NCBI RefSeq assembly: GCF_034522235.1
Contig: NZ_JAXHLN010000002.1
Span: 406,001-470,000 of the forward strand
DNA: 64,000 nt
Origin: Thiohalophilus sp.
GTDB lineage: Bacteria > Pseudomonadota > Gammaproteobacteria > UBA6429 > Thiohalophilaceae
Reading direction: 5' to 3'
The translations under genes were made by a program, and so were the position numbers. The notes under the pieces were generated by a model, which did not search any database, was not told the origin of the DNA, and saw only the letters and a list, made by a program, of their open reading frames with translations. This document shows positions 60,363 to 64,000 of the stretch, piece after piece; positions within the stretch are counted from its first letter, which is position 1; the number at the start of each line of letters is the position of its first letter.

Positions 60363-61471
60363 CCTTTCCCCGGATAGATCCCCCCCAACACCACCGGATG
60401 TGAAGCCCCCGTAACAGAGGGCAGGTTACCGGGCTGGCCGGAGAGTGTCTCTCTGGCCAGCCAGGCGAAGGCGGCGGCTTCGACCCAGTCGGGGTCGAGG
60501 CCCGCCTCGGCGGTGCTGGTGAGGCGGGCCGGGGTTAGCAGCTCTTCCAGGCGCTGATACAGGGTGCGGTTATGAATGCCGCCGCCGCAGATCAAGACCT
60601 CCTCCACGGATTCCAGCGTCGCTTGTAAAGCCTCGGCGATACTGCGCGCGCTCAGTTCGCACAGGGTGGCCTGCACGTCCCGGGGTGCCAGATCGGCAAA
60701 GGGTTCCAGTGCCGCTTGCAGCCAGTTCAGGTTGAAGTATTCGCGGCCGGTGCTTTTGGGCGGGGTGCGGGCGAAATAGGGATCGTGCAGCAGCCGTTCC
60801 AGCAGGCCGGGGTGCGCGTGGCCGCTGGCGGCCCATTCGCCGTCGCGGTCGTAGCTTTGTTGCTGATGCTGTTCGATCCAGGCGTCCATCAGGCCGTTGC
60901 CCGGGCCGGTATCGAAACCGGTGATCGGGGTGTCTGCAGCCGCTGGCAGCAAGGTCAGATTGGCGATGCCGCCGATGTTCAGGATCGCCCGGTTGCGGCC
61001 GGTATGACGAAACATCGCCGCATGAAAGGCCGGCACCAGCGGCGCACCCTGACCACCGGCCGCCATGTCGCGGCGGCGCAAGTCGGCGACAGTGGTGATC
61101 CCGGTCAGCTCGGCAATCAGGTTGGGATCGCCGATCTGCAACGTCGAAGGACTCGGCCCGTCGGGATAGTGGCGCAAGGTCTGACCGTGACTGCCGATGC
61201 CGGCGATCTGATTTGCCGACAGCCCGGTTTTTTCCAGCAGTGCACGAACGGCTTCTGCGAACAGTCGCCCCAGTTCCACATCCAGGCACATGACAGTGGT
61301 CAGCTCATCCTGGCCTGGGGTCTGCAACTGATAGAGTTGTTGGCGCAGCACGTCGGGCAACGGCTGGCTGTGGTGCGCCAGCAGGCGGGGATGTTCGCTG
61401 AAATCGAGCAGGGCAGCATCGATGCCGTCCATGCTGGTGCCCGACATCAGACCAATGTAATAGGTTGTCAT
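60347..61471 (-). CDS. anmK: Anhydro-N-acetylmuramic acid kinase
   Basis: A 374-residue murein-recycling kinase of the sugar kinase/actin fold. Motifs are YIGLMSGTSMDGIDAALLDF, GSHGQTLRHYPDG, FDTGPGNGLMDAWI, LNIGGIANLT and LICGGGIHNRTL. Together with mpl at 37607-38974 it shows peptidoglycan recycling in the cell. Its C-terminus lies in the nested intergenic repeat. Confidence 0.96.
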   Translation of the reverse strand: MTTYYIGLMSGTSMDGIDAALLDFSEHPRLLAHHSQPLPDVLRQQLYQLQTPGQDELTTVMCLDVELGRLFAEAVRALLEKTGLSANQIAGIGSHGQTLRHYPDGPSPSTLQIGDPNLIAELTGITTVADLRRRDMAAGGQGAPLVPAFHAAMFRHTGRNRAILNIGGIANLTLLPAAADTPITGFDTGPGNGLMDAWIEQHQQQSYDRDGEWAASGHAHPGLLERLLHDPYFARTPPKSTGREYFNLNWLQAALEPFADLAPRDVQATLCELSARSIAEALQATLESVEEVLICGGGIHNRTLYQRLEELLTPARLTSTAEAGLDPDWVEAAAFAWLARETLSGQPGNLPSVTGASHPVVLGGIYPGKGPRDE

Positions 61472-61551
61472 GGGTTTATGCTAAGCAAAACGACCGGGCC
61501 CGACAATCCATCCTGATGCGGGCGGGCCGGTCTCACGCAAAGGGATGGCCG

Positions 61552-63000
61552 TTAATCCGGGGTAGTGGGGCGTGGTCGGTTCAGGGCCAGCATCGACGGA
61601 CGGGCGGCATCCAGTTGGGCCAGTCGTTTTTCCGCCAGTTGCGTAAAGTCTGTTTTATACGCGGCCTTGATGGGTTCGGCATCAGGCAGCTTGACCGTTA
61701 AGGGATCGCGATGGGTCCCGTCGACCCGGAATTCATAGTGCAGATGGGGGCCGGTGGCGCGCCCGGAGCTGCCGACAAAACCGATCGTCTGGCCCTGCTT
61801 GACCCGACTGCCGACCCGCAGGCTGCCCTTGAAGCCGGACATGTGGGCGTACAGGGTGCTATAGCGGCCGCCATGTTGCAGGATGATGACCCGGCCGTAG
61901 CCCCCCTTCCAGCCGCGATAGACAATCTTGCCGTCGCCGGCGGCCTGGATCGGCGTGCCGGATCGGGCGGCGTAATCAACGCCCTTGTGCATGCGCATCC
62001 GGTTCAATACCGGGTGATGGCGTTTGCCAAAGCGCGAGCTGATACGGCGAAAATCGACCGGGGTACGCAGGAAGGCCTTGCGCATGGAATAGCCTTCCGG
62101 AGAGTAATAATCACTGCGGCCTTGCTCGTCGGTGTAGCGGATGGCGTGGACCCGGCGTCCCTGATTGATGAATTCGGCAGCGATGATCGGTCCGTCCTGA
62201 ACTTTTTCGCCGTTGAGATACTGTTCTTCATAGATCAGGGTGAAATGATCGCCCTGGCGGATATCCAGTATAAAGTCGATATCCCAGCCGAAGATGGCGG
62301 TCATTTCCATGATCAGTTTGTCCTGCAGGCCGGCGGCCTTGCCGGCCTCGAACAGGGAGCTGTTGATCACGCCACTGGTCTGGGTGAGACGGCGATCCAG
62401 CTCGTGTTCAACAATCCGGGCGGCAAACTGTTCATCTTGCTGGCGGGTGACCTGCAGGGAGGTCAGCCGATCAATATCAAAGACCATTTGCCGGACGCTC
62501 TGGTCCGCATCCAGCTTGAGCCGCACGATGTCACCGGGATGCAGGGCACTCAGGTTCCGGGTGATGCGGCCGAGCTGCATAATCTCATGCAGATCCTGCG
62601 AGGGAATCTTGTGGCGTTTGAAGATGGCGGAGAGACTGTCTCCCCGGCGCACAGTGATTGTCAGCCAGCTTTCATCGGGTTGGGCCGCAACCGGTTGATC
62701 GGCCAACGGATTGGGCGGCAGTGACACCGCCACTGCTGAAGCGGTCTGGGTCTCGGCGGGTTGGGAGAACTCCAGGGGGATCGTAATTTGCGCCGGTGGC
62801 AGGACCCGGGCCAGTGGCGCTTGCGCTGTATCCTGACGCGAGGCGGCAACATCGGTGGAAAGAAAGGCCAACAGAGTCCCGGCCGCCGTAATCACTGCTA
62901 GCACGGCCAGGGTGTGCAGTCGCGACCAGCGGGGTCGCTGGCGCCGCATCGGGTGCCCCAGAGACTTGTAATCTTTCGTTAAGAATGTGTTGTAATCCAC
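61552..63000 (-). CDS. M23 family murein DD-endopeptidase (MepM-like)
   Basis: The product is 482 residues. A cytoplasmic N-terminus and one span (about 28-48) lead to an OapA-like region and a LysM domain (TVRRGDSLSAIFKRHKIPSQ, about 113-160). The M23 peptidase follows, with RMRMHKGVDYAARSGTPI (HxxxD zinc site) and ATGPHLHYEFRVDG (HxH). It cleaves crosslinks of peptidoglycan so that the wall can grow. It is divergent from tyrS, as in many gammaproteobacteria. All zinc ligands are present. Confidence 0.92.
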   Translation of the reverse strand: MDYNTFLTKDYKSLGHPMRRQRPRWSRLHTLAVLAVITAAGTLLAFLSTDVAASRQDTAQAPLARVLPPAQITIPLEFSQPAETQTASAVAVSLPPNPLADQPVAAQPDESWLTITVRRGDSLSAIFKRHKIPSQDLHEIMQLGRITRNLSALHPGDIVRLKLDADQSVRQMVFDIDRLTSLQVTRQQDEQFAARIVEHELDRRLTQTSGVINSSLFEAGKAAGLQDKLIMEMTAIFGWDIDFILDIRQGDHFTLIYEEQYLNGEKVQDGPIIAAEFINQGRRVHAIRYTDEQGRSDYYSPEGYSMRKAFLRTPVDFRRISSRFGKRHHPVLNRMRMHKGVDYAARSGTPIQAAGDGKIVYRGWKGGYGRVIILQHGGRYSTLYAHMSGFKGSLRVGSRVKQGQTIGFVGSSGRATGPHLHYEFRVDGTHRDPLTVKLPDAEPIKAAYKTDFTQLAEKRLAQLDAARPSMLALNRPRPTTPD

Positions 63001-63190
63001 GGAATTATCTTATTTTTTTACAGTCGTTTCTTAACATAGCCTGATTCCGGGACAGCGTCAATTACTCCTGTCACAGAAAATTCCCCGTGCTGAGGCGCCG
63101 GCGACGCAGGTCGCGGGTCGGGACAGTAGGAGGGGCGCGAGACGATATGGTAATCTACGCAGCCTTTTTCGCACAGGACAAAATCACTCA

Positions 63191-64000
63191 TGACAGCGAT
63201 CGAGCCGATGCTGGAACAGATCAAGCGTGGCGCCGATGAGATTCTGATCGAGTCAGATCTGGTCGAGCGACTCAAAAGCGGTCGGCCCCTGCGTATCAAG
63301 GCCGGGTTTGATCCCACCGCGCCGGATCTGCATCTGGGCCATACGGTGCTGATCAACAAGCTGCGCCAGTTCCAGGATCTGGGGCATGAGGTGTTGTTTT
63401 TGATCGGCGACTTCACCGGCATGATCGGCGATCCCACCGGCAAGAGTGCGACCCGCCCGCCGCTGACCCGCGACGAGGTCATTGAAAACGCCCGCACTTA
63501 CGAGCAACAGATCTTCAAGATACTCGATCCGGAAAAAACCCTGGTGATGTTCAATTCCAGCTGGATGGGGGAAATGAGCGCGGTGGATCTGATCCATCTG
63601 GCCGCTCGCCACACCGTGGCGCGGATGCTGGAGCGGGACGATTTTCACAAACGTTATATAGATGGCCAGGCGATCGCGATCCATGAATTCCTGTATCCGC
63701 TGATCCAGGGCTATGACTCGGTGGCCATGAAAGCCGACGTGGAACTGGGCGGCACCGATCAGAAGTTCAATCTGCTGGTGGGGCGCGAACTGCAAAAACA
63801 GTATGGCCAGCCGCCGCAGATTGTGCTGACCATGCCGATCCTGGAAGGACTGGACGGGGTACAGAAAATGTCCAAGTCCCTGAACAACTATATAGGGATT
63901 AACGAGCCCCCGGACGAGATGTTCGGCAAGATCATGTCGATTTCCGACGACCTGATGTGGCGTTATTTCGAGCTGCTCAGCTTCCGGCCCATGTCTGAAA
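63191..64000 (+). CDS. tyrS: Tyrosyl-tRNA synthetase, N-terminal part (cut by window edge)
   Basis: The first 270 codons are present, starting at the ATG at 63191. The Rossmann fold has [20 protein letters not shown] (HIGH variant HLGH), [17 protein letters not shown], and the KMSKS loop [13 protein letters not shown]. It is the short TyrZ/TyrS-2 type, as judged by the N-terminal motif PDLHLGHTV. It charges tRNA-Tyr. The C-terminal domain is beyond the window. Confidence 0.96.

Noticed and set aside
1..64000. tRNA or rRNA genes
   Set aside because: No cloverleaf with a GGTTCGAATCC-type arm and no conserved rRNA segments were noticed on either strand; a covariance search was not possible.

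Overview
The window looks like chromosomal DNA of a gammaproteobacterium. The gene set supports this: MutH, Mpl, AnmK, ErpA, a separate UbiX, a MepM-type M23 peptidase and a HemJ-type protoporphyrinogen oxidase. DsrE-family proteins, a P-selective-type porin and a membrane pyrophosphatase would suit a sulfur-oxidising, Chromatiales-like lineage. That assignment is inference from gene content, not a measured match. No rRNA, tRNA, CRISPR array or prophage was seen. Most of the window is housekeeping DNA with compact operons. It is interrupted by two identical IS256-family insertions, one small palindromic (MITE-like) element and several intergenic palindromic repeats built from short units.

Layout. 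1-5.5 kb: the end of an RND efflux operon, a CHASE-like/GGDEF protein, a Ser/Thr kinase plus PP2C phosphatase pair, and a cold-shock gene. 5.5-12.4 kb: an outer-membrane protein, NnrS behind an FNR/DNR-type box, a secreted dienelactone hydrolase, a hydrolase-TlpA fusion, a PhnD-like orphan and a DUF374 acyltransferase. 12.6-16.6 kb: a compact acyl-activation cassette with a phosphopantetheinyl transferase divergent from a P450 and a fatty-acyl-AMP-ligase/carrier fusion. 16.7-19.6 kb: a yhaJ-yqjF-yqjG-pirin locus whose LysR regulator and DoxX gene are both broken. 20-30.3 kb: a diguanylate cyclase, MgtC, MutH, a Sel1 protein, moaC/moaD/moaE, and soluble and membrane pyrophosphatases. 30.4-36.9 kb: adenylate kinase with a roughly 190-residue lysine/alanine tail, two inverted IS256 copies around a cardiolipin-synthase-like gene, and RNase D. 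37-46.5 kb: Mpl, UbiX, a LON-domain protein, a DedA-PAP2-LssY fusion, HemL, ThiE/ThiD, rubredoxin and an aldolase.

46.6-50 kb: a lipoprotein pseudogene carrying the palindromic element, then a putative iron-regulated set: porin with a Fur-like box, an FMN-binding protein and a PepSY membrane protein. 50-52.3 kb: HemJ, a TlpA-like protein and a ClC antiporter. 52.6-56 kb holds the most distinctive system. An ECF sigma factor and an anti-sigma factor with a periplasmic DsrE-like domain are divergent from a secreted DsrE protein and a porin. Both promoter regions carry the same 22-nt bipartite motif, GGAATAAA-N7-CCSGATG, at the same internal spacing. This suggests a self-regulated envelope circuit whose sensor and target share a fold. 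56-64 kb: ArgC, DUF6776, bactofilin, ErpA, citrate synthase, AnmK, an M23 peptidase and the start of TyrS.
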